Positions 16,666-24,845 of a stretch of 62,874 nt of DNA are shown one piece after another. The DNA comes from Pseudomonadota bacterium (GTDB lineage: Bacteria; Pseudomonadota; Gammaproteobacteria; Burkholderiales; Burkholderiaceae_C). Numbering within the stretch: position 1 is the first letter of the stretch; each line of letters starts with the position of its first letter. Made by a program: the position numbers and the translations under genes. Under the pieces are notes generated by a model. The model was not told the origin of the DNA. It searched no databases and saw only the letters and a program-made list of their open reading frames with translations. The DNA lies in assembly GCA_021846965.1 (NCBI GenBank), contig JAJZWA010000014.1, forward strand, positions 1 to 62,874, read 5' to 3'.

Positions 16666-17244
16666 ATGGCCGCATTCGCGATACCGTTGATCGAGTCGGC
16701 AGTGGTGGCGCTGGGCGACTGGCTGCTGCGGGCGGCGGCAGTCATGGCGGGCGCAGGCGTGGCGCAGATGGCCGGTAAGGAAAAGGACGACTCCCGGGCG
16801 CGCACATCCGCGCGGGAGCTGGTGCGCGCCGACCGGTCTTGCAAGGATTGCCCTCCGACGGCCGGCTTCAGGGGGCGGGCGACGCACTACATGAATCCGC
16901 CTCCGCGGGAGTACCAGGGCCGGGTCACCGGCTGGCCGTACAGCGTCGAGCAGGGTTGGAGCGAGGAGTGGAAATGGGATGGAACATGGTTCGATGCCTT
17001 GGTCAGCGACCCTTGCCTCATTCAGGAGGCCAAGGGAAATTACGACCAGTTCCTGGTCATGGAATGGGCGAGGAAGAGCTTCGCGGGCTTTGAGCAAATG
17101 GAAAGGGAAATCGCCGAGCGCGGCAGAATCGCCAGGGCCAACCCACCGATGCGAGTGAGGTACTACTTCCAGGGTCCGAGAACGCTGGCAGCGATGCGCA
17201 GGACGCTGCTGGAGAGCGGGGTCGAGTTCGAGCATTTTCCCTGA
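16666..17244 (+). CDS. Tox-REase-5 nuclease effector
   Basis: The 192-residue product has a hydrophobic N-terminal region (about residues 5-35), then a C-terminal domain matching Tox-REase-5. The pattern is CKDCPPTAG, YQGRVTGWPY, EEWKWDGTWFDALV, then LIQEAKGNYDQFLV. The Asp of WFDALV and the E-x-K of QEAK are the expected catalytic residues of a restriction-endonuclease fold. A strong AAGGAG ribosome site precedes the ATG. By analogy with Pseudomonas TseT it would be a DNA-degrading T6SS effector; this role is inferred. Confidence 0.85.
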   Translation: MAAFAIPLIESAVVALGDWLLRAAAVMAGAGVAQMAGKEKDDSRARTSARELVRADRSCKDCPPTAGFRGRATHYMNPPPREYQGRVTGWPYSVEQGWSEEWKWDGTWFDALVSDPCLIQEAKGNYDQFLVMEWARKSFAGFEQMEREIAERGRIARANPPMRVRYYFQGPRTLAAMRRTLLESGVEFEHFP

Positions 17245-17252
17245 GGGCTGCC

Positions 17253-17984
17253 ATGTTTATCCAGTTGCGAGCCAAGTTTCGCGAACCTTCTCTGGGCATC
17301 CGCGATTTCGAGAAAATGCTCCGCAGGCAGGGCAAGGTGATTGAGGCGCTGGCGCGGAGCTATCCGGAGCACGACAAGACGAATTGGAGATTGAAAGGGG
17401 ATACCGAGGATCTAGCCAAGCTGTTTCCTGTGTTCGATACGAATGGCCCGTCGCGTATCGGGCTGGCTGTGCTTCGACTACAGTTTCAGAAAGAGCAGAA
17501 TCGAAGCTTCGTGGCCATCTGGGATGGATTGAAAGCCCCCCGAGTGGACTGCAGCATGGCCTGCCATGTCGGACCACCTGAGGATGCGCACACCTTGAAG
17601 GTGGATCTGATGTCAGAGGAGGATGCCATCGGCCCTGCTCTTGTGATCAGTATGCTCACTCCGATCGTGGAGCAGTTCGATCCGCTGTGGATTCAGGTCT
17701 ATCCCACCGACTATTCCGAGCAGGTGTTCCCCGACAAGCCCGGAGTGGCCTGGATGCTGTACCTGCCGCTGGAGATCACGGCGCAGCAGGTTCCCGAGGC
17801 TGCGGCGCTGGTGCCGATGGCCGGTCGTGATGGCAGGCGCCGGGGGACGCTGGTGCTCAGCGTCGTGGATGAAGTCTTCGACGGCGACAACCCACGGCAC
17901 ATCGAAGCGGCGGCCAGCATCGACATCCGCATGGTCGACCAGGATCTGATGCCTTGCTATTCGGATCTGTGGCCGGCGGCCTGA
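17253..17984 (+). CDS. Imm52-like immunity protein
   Basis: The 243-residue product resembles immunity protein 52, a family usually encoded next to Tox-REase-5 toxins. Features include VDLMSEEDAIGPALVISMLTP and PLWIQVYPTDYSEQVFPDKP. No signal peptide or membrane helix is seen, consistent with a cytoplasmic inhibitor of a nuclease. It begins 8 bp after the effector. The assignment rests on both its sequence pattern and position. Confidence 0.75.
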   Translation: MFIQLRAKFREPSLGIRDFEKMLRRQGKVIEALARSYPEHDKTNWRLKGDTEDLAKLFPVFDTNGPSRIGLAVLRLQFQKEQNRSFVAIWDGLKAPRVDCSMACHVGPPEDAHTLKVDLMSEEDAIGPALVISMLTPIVEQFDPLWIQVYPTDYSEQVFPDKPGVAWMLYLPLEITAQQVPEAAALVPMAGRDGRRRGTLVLSVVDEVFDGDNPRHIEAAASIDIRMVDQDLMPCYSDLWPAA

Positions 17985-18114
17985 GGACGGGGCTGCGCCT
18001 TTCGGATGGTTCGCAGTTTCTGCTGGACATGGCGCAGTGGGCTGCTGCCGCTTCGGTGGACACGGGCCTAAGCTCTTTGCGCTTGTTCGAACTGTACGGG
18101 GCTTCGGTAGCCGT

Positions 18115-18279
18115 CGTTTGCGGGGCGGTCGGATGGGCTACCGCCGCTTCACCCGAACCGACGGCGGGGGCGCCACGTCGCAGGCCATGCGAAGGTCGTC
18201 AACCGTTGTCATCAAGGTCATGGGGTCCAGTGGCGACTCTTCCAGACCCAGGCCAACGTAGAAGTCACGCCGCCTCGCC
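18115..18279 (-). pseudogene. 3' remnant of a second GNAT toxin gene
   Basis: This stretch closely matches the last 44 codons and 3' flank of the intact GNAT gene (13530-13680). The frame from DFYVGLGLEESP to the stop at 18138-18140 is preserved but has no start. Its upper boundary fuses with the cupin gene: the cupin's last codons (GAG GCG GCG TGA) match the GNAT sequence encoding EAA-R, shifted by a small deletion. Confidence 0.85.
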
Positions 18280-18588
18280 CCCTTGCGGGCCGTAGAAGAA
18301 GACCCACGTTCCGAATTCCTCGCTGAAGTCGTAGAAGCGATGTTCGGCGCCAGCTGGGACGAACAGCACGTCGCCGGGCTGAAAGCTGCACTCGCGGCCT
18401 TGCACCATGAATCGGCCATGGCCAGCGGCGACGACGTAGATCTCGTCCCGAGTGTGGGGCTGTTGCCGGTCAACCTGGTTCGGCCTGTAGAACTCGATTT
18501 CCAGGCTGCCGTGCTGAAAAAGCGTCGAGAACTCGCTTCCTTCCGCGCGCAACTGCTCCAGGGCTTGCGTGGGTGTCCAGTGGCTCAT
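18265..18588 (-). CDS. Cupin-domain protein
   Basis: The 107-residue product is a single cupin: QQPHTRDEIYVVAAGHGRF supplies the His and Glu metal ligands, and FQPGDVLFVPAGAEHRF supplies the second His. Small cupins of this type are cytoplasmic, with mostly unknown substrates. The C-terminal residues EAA and the stop codon lie inside the GNAT-gene remnant, so its 3' end was formed or altered by recombination. The domain itself looks complete (family members end near YGPEGG). Confidence 0.83.
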   Translation of the reverse strand: MSHWTPTQALEQLRAEGSEFSTLFQHGSLEIEFYRPNQVDRQQPHTRDEIYVVAAGHGRFMVQGRECSFQPGDVLFVPAGAEHRFYDFSEEFGTWVFFYGPQGGEAA

Positions 18589-18645
18589 GTCGTCTCTTCC
18601 GAAGCGTGTCCATGGTACGAGTGGCCACGGTGTCCTTCCCTGCCG

Positions 18646-18797
18646 GTTGCCCCGAACCTGAGGGATGGAGCTTGGGAGCCGTGGGTGATCCAGGGGCGGG
18701 CTTCGTGGCGAGCTTCGAGACTCTCGCTGCCACGGGATACGAGCCGAGCCTCGAGCACTGCGTCGAGCTTGCTATCGCTTATCGGTTCGCGCTGTTG
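18646..18797 (+). pseudogene. Internally deleted second copy of the AbiEii-like toxin gene
   Basis: The first part matches 11698-11756 and the second matches 11938-12035 of the intact nucleotidyltransferase gene. They are joined exactly at CCAGGGGCGGGC, a 12-bp sequence present twice in the intact gene (11745-11756 and 11938-11949). The 193-bp loss breaks the frame. The 5' half and start are absent. It is a non-coding relic. Confidence 0.85.
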
Positions 18798-18816
18798 GCT
18801 GACGCACTCCGGGTGC

Positions 18817-19215
18817 CTACGGCGCGAAGTTGCCGTCGACGTAGTACCAGCGCCCGCCTTCGCGTACGAAGCGGCTGGTTTCGTGCAGCACATGGGCGCG
18901 CCCGTCGACGCGAAAGCGTGCGACGAATTCCACCACGGCCCGCGCATCGCCCTGCGGCTCATGGCGGCGGATGTCGAGGCCGATCCAGCGCGGTCGCGGC
19001 GGCTCGTGCAGGGCGAGGGACACCGGCCGCGTCGAGGCGTGCCAGGTGGCCAGGAGGTAATCCTCGCGCGCGAGCGCGTAGGCGCTGTAGCGCGAACGCA
19101 TCAGCGCTTCGGCCGTGGGCGCCGCAACATCGCCGTCGAGCAGGGGCGCGCAGCAGGCGGAGAACGGCCGGCCGCTGCCACAGGGGCATGGCTGCTGCCT
19201 GGTGCGCTGGATCAT
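18817..19215 (-). CDS. YchJ-family SEC-C motif protein
   Basis: The 132-residue product is a UPF0225/YchJ-type protein. The N-terminal zinc-binding SEC-C pattern PCPCGSGRPFSACC is followed by LMRSRYSAYALAREDYLLATWH and a C-terminal NTF2-like domain ending WYYVDGNFAP. The role is unknown; the SEC-C motif suggests metal binding and contact with ribosome or protein partners. The sequence just past its stop (GGCTGACGCACTCCGGGTGC) resembles the 3' boundary of the NTF2-like gene at 12.2 kb. Confidence 0.9.
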   Translation of the reverse strand: MIQRTRQQPCPCGSGRPFSACCAPLLDGDVAAPTAEALMRSRYSAYALAREDYLLATWHASTRPVSLALHEPPRPRWIGLDIRRHEPQGDARAVVEFVARFRVDGRAHVLHETSRFVREGGRWYYVDGNFAP

Positions 19216-19243
19216 GGCGTAGGGTCGGGAAGGCCTGCTGCGC

Positions 19244-19675
19244 TCAGGGCGTGCGCATGCCGCCGCCGACCATCCATGGCGTGCCGAAGCGGTCCACCAA
19301 CATGCCGAATCCGTCGGCCCAGAACGTGGGCCCGAAGGGCATGCGCACCTGCGCGCCGGGAGCGAGCTGATCGAACACGTGCCGCGCCTGCGTGGCGTCG
19401 TCCAGCGTCAGGTTCACCGACATGCCGCGCGCGGCCTCGAACATGGAGGTGTTGGGTGCGTCGGAGCACATCAGCAGGCCGCCCGGGAACTGCAGGAACG
19501 CATGCATCACGCGGTTGCGGTCGGAAGGCTCGCAGCCTGGAGGCGGCGTGCCGGCGTCGGCCGGCTGGTCGCCGTAGCGCATCACCTTGAGATCCCCTCC
19601 GAGGATGCGCTGATAGGTCCGCATGGCTTCGTCGGCCTGGCCGTCGAAGAACAGATAAGGGCAACAGGCTTGCAT
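19244..19675 (-). CDS. PhnB-like VOC (glyoxalase-fold) protein
   Basis: The 143-residue product resembles PhnB/YjdN-type VOC proteins: PYLFFDGQADEAM at the start, HAFLQFPGGLLMCSDAP, and the ending WADGFGMLVDRFGTPWMV. Function is not established for this group. It is divergent from a TetR gene, with two operator-like palindromes over its start region, so it is probably the TetR target. Confidence 0.88.
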   Translation of the reverse strand: MQACCPYLFFDGQADEAMRTYQRILGGDLKVMRYGDQPADAGTPPPGCEPSDRNRVMHAFLQFPGGLLMCSDAPNTSMFEAARGMSVNLTLDDATQARHVFDQLAPGAQVRMPFGPTFWADGFGMLVDRFGTPWMVGGGMRTP

Positions 19676-19708
19676 GGATGGCCTCCGCTCGGATGGATGG
19701 ATCGGCCG

Positions 19709-19757
19709 TTTGTGGACGGCGTCCACAAAATGTATCGTGGAAAATGGACGCCGTCCA
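19709..19757. promoter_or_regulatory. Paired TetR-type operators and promoter
   Basis: Two related palindromes lie between the VOC and TetR genes: TTTGTGGACG-G-CGTCCACAAA (19709-19729) and TGGACG-C-CGTCCA (19745-19757). A promoter-like TTGTGG-17 bp-TATCGT (19710-19738) runs toward tetR through them. This is a typical layout for a self-repressing TetR. Confidence 0.7.
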
Positions 19758-19771
19758 CAAGAATCCCGTTC

Positions 19772-20446
19772 ATGCCCCGCCCACCCCTTGTGCCCCCCAC
19801 CCGCAGCACCTACCGCCATGGCGACCTGCGGCGCGCGCTGCTGGACGCCGGGCTCGCGCTGGCCCGCGAAGGGGGGCCGGACGCGGTGACCCTGCGAGAA
19901 GCCACGCGGCGCGTCGGGGTGGTTCCCAATGCCGCGTATCGGCATTTCGCGAACCACGCGCAATGGCTGCAGGCGGTGCGCGCCGAAGCGCTGGCGGCGG
20001 TGGCGCGCTCGATGGAAGACGAACTCGACGCCGTGCCGCCGCCGGGCCCGCGCACCAAGCCACGAGGCCCGGCAGCCATCGCGCACGCGCGGGCCCGCGT
20101 GCGCGCCGTCGGGCGGGGGTACCTGCGCTATGCGTGGAGCGAGCCGGGGCTGTTCCGCATCGCCTTCCTGCGCCCAGGCGAGATGGCGGCGGAACTCGAC
20201 AACGACCCGGCGAAGGCCGGGCGCAGCGGCCTCAACCCCTTCCAACTGCTGGGTGCCGCGCTCGACGGACTGGCGGCGGCCGGCGTATTGCCGCCGGCAC
20301 GTCGCGCGCAGGCGGAATTCATCGCCTGGTCGGCCGTGCACGGGCTGGCGTTGCTGGTCAGCGACGGACCGCTGAAAGGCCTGCAGCGCGAGCAGGCACA
20401 GGCGCTGGGCGAGCGCCTGATCGACATGGTGGAGCGCGGGCTGTGA
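19772..20446 (+). CDS. TetR-family regulator
   Basis: The 224-residue product has an N-terminal TetR helix-turn-helix (about residues 14-58; LREATRRVGVVPNAAYRHFANH) and a C-terminal ligand domain of the TetR_C_33-like type common in Burkholderiales. It is divergent from the PhnB-like VOC gene, with two matching palindromes between them. It probably represses both genes. The ligand is unknown. Confidence 0.88.
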   Translation: MPRPPLVPPTRSTYRHGDLRRALLDAGLALAREGGPDAVTLREATRRVGVVPNAAYRHFANHAQWLQAVRAEALAAVARSMEDELDAVPPPGPRTKPRGPAAIAHARARVRAVGRGYLRYAWSEPGLFRIAFLRPGEMAAELDNDPAKAGRSGLNPFQLLGAALDGLAAAGVLPPARRAQAEFIAWSAVHGLALLVSDGPLKGLQREQAQALGERLIDMVERGL

Positions 20447-20557
20447 CGCTGCCGGCGTGACGTGAGCTTGCCGAGGCGCCACGCAGCGTCAGGGGCGCAA
20501 CGCCTGCTCGTAGCGCCCGCGCCGCCTCGGAGTTGGCGCGCCCCTCGGCGTCCTGCC

Positions 20558-21265
20558 TCAGTTCGCGGGCCAGGAGCCGAAGCGGCTTTGCAACCCGCGC
20601 AGGCCGGGCGCGGTCAGCGTCACCGCACGGCTGTCCAGGTCCTGCCGGACCCAGCCCAGCTCCGTCAAGCGGCGCAGCAGGGCCGCGCCGAGCGGCCCCG
20701 CCAGGTGGTGGCGGCGTTCGCTCCAGTCGATACAGGTCTTCGACTCCGGACGTCGCTCCCACGCTCGCACGTCCAGCCCGAGATCGCGCAGGAAATCCAG
20801 GCCGTGCGGCGTCAGCCGGGCGATGTCGTCATGGATGCCCAGGCATTGCTCCCGCAGCAGCGCATCGCACAAGCCGACACCCAGGCGCCCCGCGAGATGG
20901 CTGTAGCACCGGCGTCCCGCCTGCAGGCGCGACGGCACCCGCGAGGTCGGCCTTCCCGCCGGACCTTGCGCGGCAACCAGCATGAGCGACTCCAGCATCG
21001 CCGCCACCTCCGGCGAAGCCAGGCGGTAGTAGTGATGCCGCCCCTGCCGGACCCCGCACAGCAAGCCGCCTTCGCGCATCAGACGCAGGTGCTCGCTCGC
21101 CGTGGCCGCGGTGATTCCCGCGCAGGCAGCCAGTTCGCCGGCCGGCAACGCCCTGCCGTCAGCCAGTGCCAGAAGAATTGCCGCGCGCGCCGGCTCCCCC
21201 ACCAGCGCAGCGACAAGCGCGATATCCGGGTCCTGGGTCACCTGCGTACGGGCAGCGTTTGCCAT
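20558..21265 (-). CDS. ArsR-family regulator
   Basis: The 235-residue product has an N-terminal winged helix of the ArsR type (about residues 12-85; GELAACAGITAATASEHLRLMREGG, quoted by its ends GELAAC and LMREGG, then GRHHYYRL). An unusually long C-terminal part follows, with CYSHLAGRLG and a second helix-turn-helix-like segment. It is longer than typical ~100-residue ArsR proteins. ATG 21265 or 21274 are both possible starts. No target is evident; the neighbours are unrelated. Confidence 0.83.
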   Translation of the reverse strand: MANAARTQVTQDPDIALVAALVGEPARAAILLALADGRALPAGELAACAGITAATASEHLRLMREGGLLCGVRQGRHHYYRLASPEVAAMLESLMLVAAQGPAGRPTSRVPSRLQAGRRCYSHLAGRLGVGLCDALLREQCLGIHDDIARLTPHGLDFLRDLGLDVRAWERRPESKTCIDWSERRHHLAGPLGAALLRRLTELGWVRQDLDSRAVTLTAPGLRGLQSRFGSWPAN

Positions 21266-21403
21266 GAAGCGCATTGTCCCGGAATTGCGAAAGGTCGCTT
21301 CGTCCGGGGCCGAAGCATGCAAAGGGCTCCCGCGGCAGCATGGATCCCTGTGTCCAGGCACGACCCGTTATGATGATTCGTCCATTCCCGAGATTCGCAG
21401 AAC

Positions 21404-22279
21404 ATGCTTGCATCGATCATCGTCCCAGTATTCATGGAGGAATGGGCGACGTTGCAGGGTTGCGTGGCGTCCGTGCTGGACCAGACGCTGCGAAACTGGG
21501 AATTGCTCCTGGTCTCGGATGATGGGCGCGATTACGCTCGGCGCTTCCCCGATCCGCGAATTCGGGGCTTGAGCAGCGGCGGTGTGCAACGCGGCCCGTC
21601 CGCTGCGCGCAATGCAGGGATGGACGCGGCTCGCGGAGACTTCATCGCGTTTCTGGACGCTGACGATGCATTTCTTCCGCGCAAGCTCGAGGTCCTGATT
21701 CCGCTGGCGGCGCAGTACGGCATGGCGCTCGACAATTGCAGGGTGGTGCTCGATGACGGCGCGCGTCATGATTCGACCCTGGGAGATCTCCGGGATGGCT
21801 TCCACGGCCTGGATTTCTTCGCGCAGGCACCGGGTCCGGTGGCTCCGGTGTTTCGCCGTGATGTCCTGAATGGGCACCGCTACGTCGAGAGCCTGCGCTT
21901 CTCGGAGGATTCACTGTTCAATTACCGTGCGATGCTGGCCAACGGGGGCGCCTACTGGCATGCCTCACCGTTGCATGAATATCGCATCCGCGGCGGGTCG
22001 CTTTCCCATCAAGGCGATTCGGCGGGCGTGGCTCGCTCCGCCTATGCCTACATCCTGCAACTCGTGGCAACGGACGATGCCTTGAGCGAGAAGCACAAGC
22101 TCCAGCTTCGCGATATCTACCGCGGGAAAATGGCCTTGAATGAAGCTTTCGCGTCCTGGGTATCCGTGAGCGGCGGCCGCGGCACGTTCCAGGACTTCAT
22201 TGCCCAGCGCGTCGACACGCTGGCCGCAGGCCAGCAGGCCGGCGGGCAACCCCCAGCTCAGAGCCAGCGCAGCGCGTAG
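21404..22279 (+). CDS. Glycosyltransferase family 2 protein
   Basis: The 291-residue product has the GT2 GT-A core: ASIIVPVFMEEWATLQGCVAS at the start, AARNAGMDAARGDFIAFLDADD (about residues 66-87, quoted by AARNAGMDAARGD and the DXD-type LDADD), and EDSLFNYR for the catalytic acid. It would transfer a sugar from a nucleotide donor; the acceptor is unknown. It stands alone, not in a polysaccharide cluster. Its end overlaps the convergent small membrane gene by 22 bp. Confidence 0.88.
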   Translation: MLASIIVPVFMEEWATLQGCVASVLDQTLRNWELLLVSDDGRDYARRFPDPRIRGLSSGGVQRGPSAARNAGMDAARGDFIAFLDADDAFLPRKLEVLIPLAAQYGMALDNCRVVLDDGARHDSTLGDLRDGFHGLDFFAQAPGPVAPVFRRDVLNGHRYVESLRFSEDSLFNYRAMLANGGAYWHASPLHEYRIRGGSLSHQGDSAGVARSAYAYILQLVATDDALSEKHKLQLRDIYRGKMALNEAFASWVSVSGGRGTFQDFIAQRVDTLAAGQQAGGQPPAQSQRSA

Positions 22280-22482
22280 CGCAGGCAGAGCACGCCGATG
22301 ACGGTGTCCATCAGGAACATGAGCCAGAAGCTCAGCGGCTGATCCGCCCGCCGGACCTTGCCGTCCGGCGAACTCCAGCCACCACGGCCGGCGGGCAATT
22401 CGCCCTTCGCCAGGCCCTGCAGTGCGACGAGCAGCATGCCCGCGCCCAGGACCAGGACCAGCACACCCCTGAGCTTGAGCAT
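22258..22482 (-). CDS. Small membrane protein, unknown
   Basis: The 74-residue product has two likely membrane helices (about residues 5-24 and 50-72) joined by a Gly-rich loop. I do not recognise it. The start MLKLRG at 22482 is the first reasonable ATG. The 290 bp upstream to 22772 contain no convincing gene. Confidence 0.5.
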   Translation of the reverse strand: MLKLRGVLVLVLGAGMLLVALQGLAKGELPAGRGGWSSPDGKVRRADQPLSFWLMFLMDTVIGVLCLRYALRWL

Positions 22483-22772
22483 CTGGATGTCCCTCCTGAA
22501 TGCCGGCCCCCGCCGGCTGGCGTCGACACGCCGAGGTCGATGGCACCCAGGCATCGCGCGTGTCCTGACCCATCGTAGCTTCGACCCCGGGCCGCGATCC
22601 ACCCCGCGCCTGCGAGGGTGGCGGCCCGAGCCGCAGCGAAGCTTGCCGGCCGGAGCCCCCGCAGCGGCTGTTCGCATGGCTGCCCGACCGCCTGCAGGGC
22701 GGGAAGTCGCTGGTGCCGCGTTTGGACCACGGCTGCGCTGAACGCCACCCTGAGCGCTCTGCGGGGCATGGT

Positions 22773-24539
22773 CTATCGCTTGGTGATTCCCGTGACCGGA
22801 TGCTCGCAGGCCTCGGGCCGATGGCGGCCTCGGGGGCCTCGCTCGTGCCCCGGTTCCGCGGCCGCGTCCAGGCAGCCTGATGGCGCGTGCCGGCATTCAC
22901 CGCGCGTGTGGGCCAGCAACACGCCCCAGGGCTCCAGATGCACGGTGCCGTCGACCAGATCGGCCCCGTGGCAGGGCGCCTGCGTCATGGCTTCGAATCC
23001 CGCGGGCAGTTTCCATTGCAGGCCTTGCGCACTGCAGTTGAAGGCACACAGCAGGCGCTGGGCCGGCTCGTGGGATTCGCGGATGTAGGCCAGCAGTTGG
23101 TCGTGGGCAGGCAGAAGTTGCATGGTGCCTGCCTGCAGCGCGGGCTGGAGCCGGCGCCAGGCCAGCAGCTCGCGGTAGAAGTCCAGCAGTCCGCCGGGCT
23201 GCTGCTGGGCCACGGCATGCGCGCGGTGCCTGTCGCACAGGGGAAGCCACGGCGTGCCTTCGCTGAATCCGGCGCAGGCCTGGGAGGCGTCCCAGGGCAT
23301 GGGGGTGCGGCAGCCGTCGCGACCCTTGAATATGGGCCACATGGCGATGCCGTAGGGATCGCGGAGTTCGGCCTCGGACAGCTCGGCCTCCTCCAGGCCG
23401 AGCTCGTCGCCCTGGTAGAGGCAGGGCGTGCCCAGCAGGGTCATCTGCAGCAGCGCGGCCTGGCGCAGCAGGGCCTGGTCCGGGTGCTCGCCGCCCCAGC
23501 GGCTGGCCAGTCGAGGCACGTCGTGGTTGGACAGCGACCAGCAGGCCCAGCCATCGCCGAGGATGCCCAGCAGGCGCTCGAGCATGGCGTGGAGGTAGGG
23601 GGCGTCGTGCCGGGGGCCCAGGAGATCGAAGCCGTAGGCCATGTGCAGCTTGTCGCCGCCCTGGGTGTACTCGGCCATGCGGCCGAGCCCGTCGTCATCG
23701 CCGATCTCGCCGACCATCGCGGTCCCGGGGTAGCTGTCCAGCAGGGCGCGCAGGCTGCGCAGGAACTGCAGGTTCTCGGGCCGGCTCTTGTCGTACACGT
23801 GACGCTGCCATGCGTAGGGATTGACCGCCGTGACCGCCGGGTCGCTCTCGACGGGCCAGGCACGTGCCGGATTGGAGCGCAGCAGCGGGTCGTGGAAATA
23901 GAAGTTCGCGGTGTCCAGCCGCAGTCCGTCGACGCCCTGCTCGAGCCAGAAGCGCACGTCGTCGAGCACCGCCCGCTGCACCTGGGGGTTGTGGAAGTTC
24001 AAGTCCGGCTGGCTGGCCAGGAAGTTGTGCAGGTAGTACTTCTGGCGACGCGAGTTCCACTCCCAGGCGCTGCCGCCGAACACGCTCAGCCAGTTGTTCG
24101 GCGGCGAGCCGTCCTCGCGGGGGTCGGCCCATACGTACCAGTCGGCCCGGGAGCCGGACGCATCGCTGCAACTCTCGCGGAACCAGGGGTGGCGGTCGGA
24201 GGTGTGGGACAGGACCTGGTCGATCATCACCTTGAGCCCCAGCTCGTGGGCGCAGGCGACGACGCGCCGGAAGTCGTCGAGCTTGCCGAACAGGGGATCG
24301 ACTTCGCGGTAGTCGCTGACGTCGTAGCCGCAGTCCTTCATCGGGCTGCGGAAAAACGGTGTCAGCCAGATCGCGTCCACGCCCAGTTGCGCGACATAGG
24401 GAAGGCGCAGCAGCACGCCGGGCAGATCTCCGACGCCGTCGGCGTTGCTGTCCTGGAAACTGCGGAGATAGATCTGGTAGATCGAGCCAACACGCCACCA
24501 GGGCTGGCGTACGAGGGGGGCATTCAGGGAAGGATGCAT
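22773..24539 (-). CDS. GH13 alpha-glucosidase / glucanohydrolase-type enzyme
   Basis: The 588-residue product is a glycoside hydrolase family 13 protein. Catalytic-region motifs are DAIWLTPFF, VMIDQVLSHTSDRHPWF, GLRLDTANF (nucleophile Asp), MVGEIGDDD (acid/base Glu) and SNHDVPR (third acid). This pattern fits the oligo-1,6-glucosidase/alpha-glucosidase or trehalose-hydrolase branch acting on short alpha-glucosides in the cytoplasm. No signal peptide is seen. It is divergent from the pseudouridine synthase gene. The C-terminal ~40 residues are Arg/His-rich and not family-like, suggesting a shifted stop. Confidence 0.88.
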   Translation of the reverse strand: MHPSLNAPLVRQPWWRVGSIYQIYLRSFQDSNADGVGDLPGVLLRLPYVAQLGVDAIWLTPFFRSPMKDCGYDVSDYREVDPLFGKLDDFRRVVACAHELGLKVMIDQVLSHTSDRHPWFRESCSDASGSRADWYVWADPREDGSPPNNWLSVFGGSAWEWNSRRQKYYLHNFLASQPDLNFHNPQVQRAVLDDVRFWLEQGVDGLRLDTANFYFHDPLLRSNPARAWPVESDPAVTAVNPYAWQRHVYDKSRPENLQFLRSLRALLDSYPGTAMVGEIGDDDGLGRMAEYTQGGDKLHMAYGFDLLGPRHDAPYLHAMLERLLGILGDGWACWSLSNHDVPRLASRWGGEHPDQALLRQAALLQMTLLGTPCLYQGDELGLEEAELSEAELRDPYGIAMWPIFKGRDGCRTPMPWDASQACAGFSEGTPWLPLCDRHRAHAVAQQQPGGLLDFYRELLAWRRLQPALQAGTMQLLPAHDQLLAYIRESHEPAQRLLCAFNCSAQGLQWKLPAGFEAMTQAPCHGADLVDGTVHLEPWGVLLAHTRGECRHAPSGCLDAAAEPGHERGPRGRHRPEACEHPVTGITKR

Positions 24540-24845
24540 GACGGAGCTCCCGTGCCGCTGGCGCGGCGTATGGACGGCTGCGCGAAGGTGAAAGGAACCG
24601 GTCAATGTAGTGGTGCACCCGCCGCGCTTGCGCGCGCGCCCTGGAAAAACCTCCAAAGCCAGGGGGCGGCATCACGCCCAGTTCCCAGCCCCGCGGGGCT
24701 GGCCCCGGTCCGGGGCGCCCAGCGCAGGGCCTACACTTCGCGGCATGGGATTGCCGCCTTCCTTCGCCCGCTCCAAGGCCTGCGCGCCTGCACCCGCCCG
24801 GTTCGCGAGCGGGGTTTCGGTCCGGCCGTTACGCCGGGGCCGCTC
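24540..24845. other. Divergent intergenic region, no gene seen
   Basis: This 306-bp gap separates the GH13 gene from the pseudouridine synthase gene. It is very GC-rich with short inverted repeats. A TACACT box at 24732-24737 could be a -10 for the rightward gene, but no good -35 is visible. No coding frame is supported. Confidence 0.4.
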
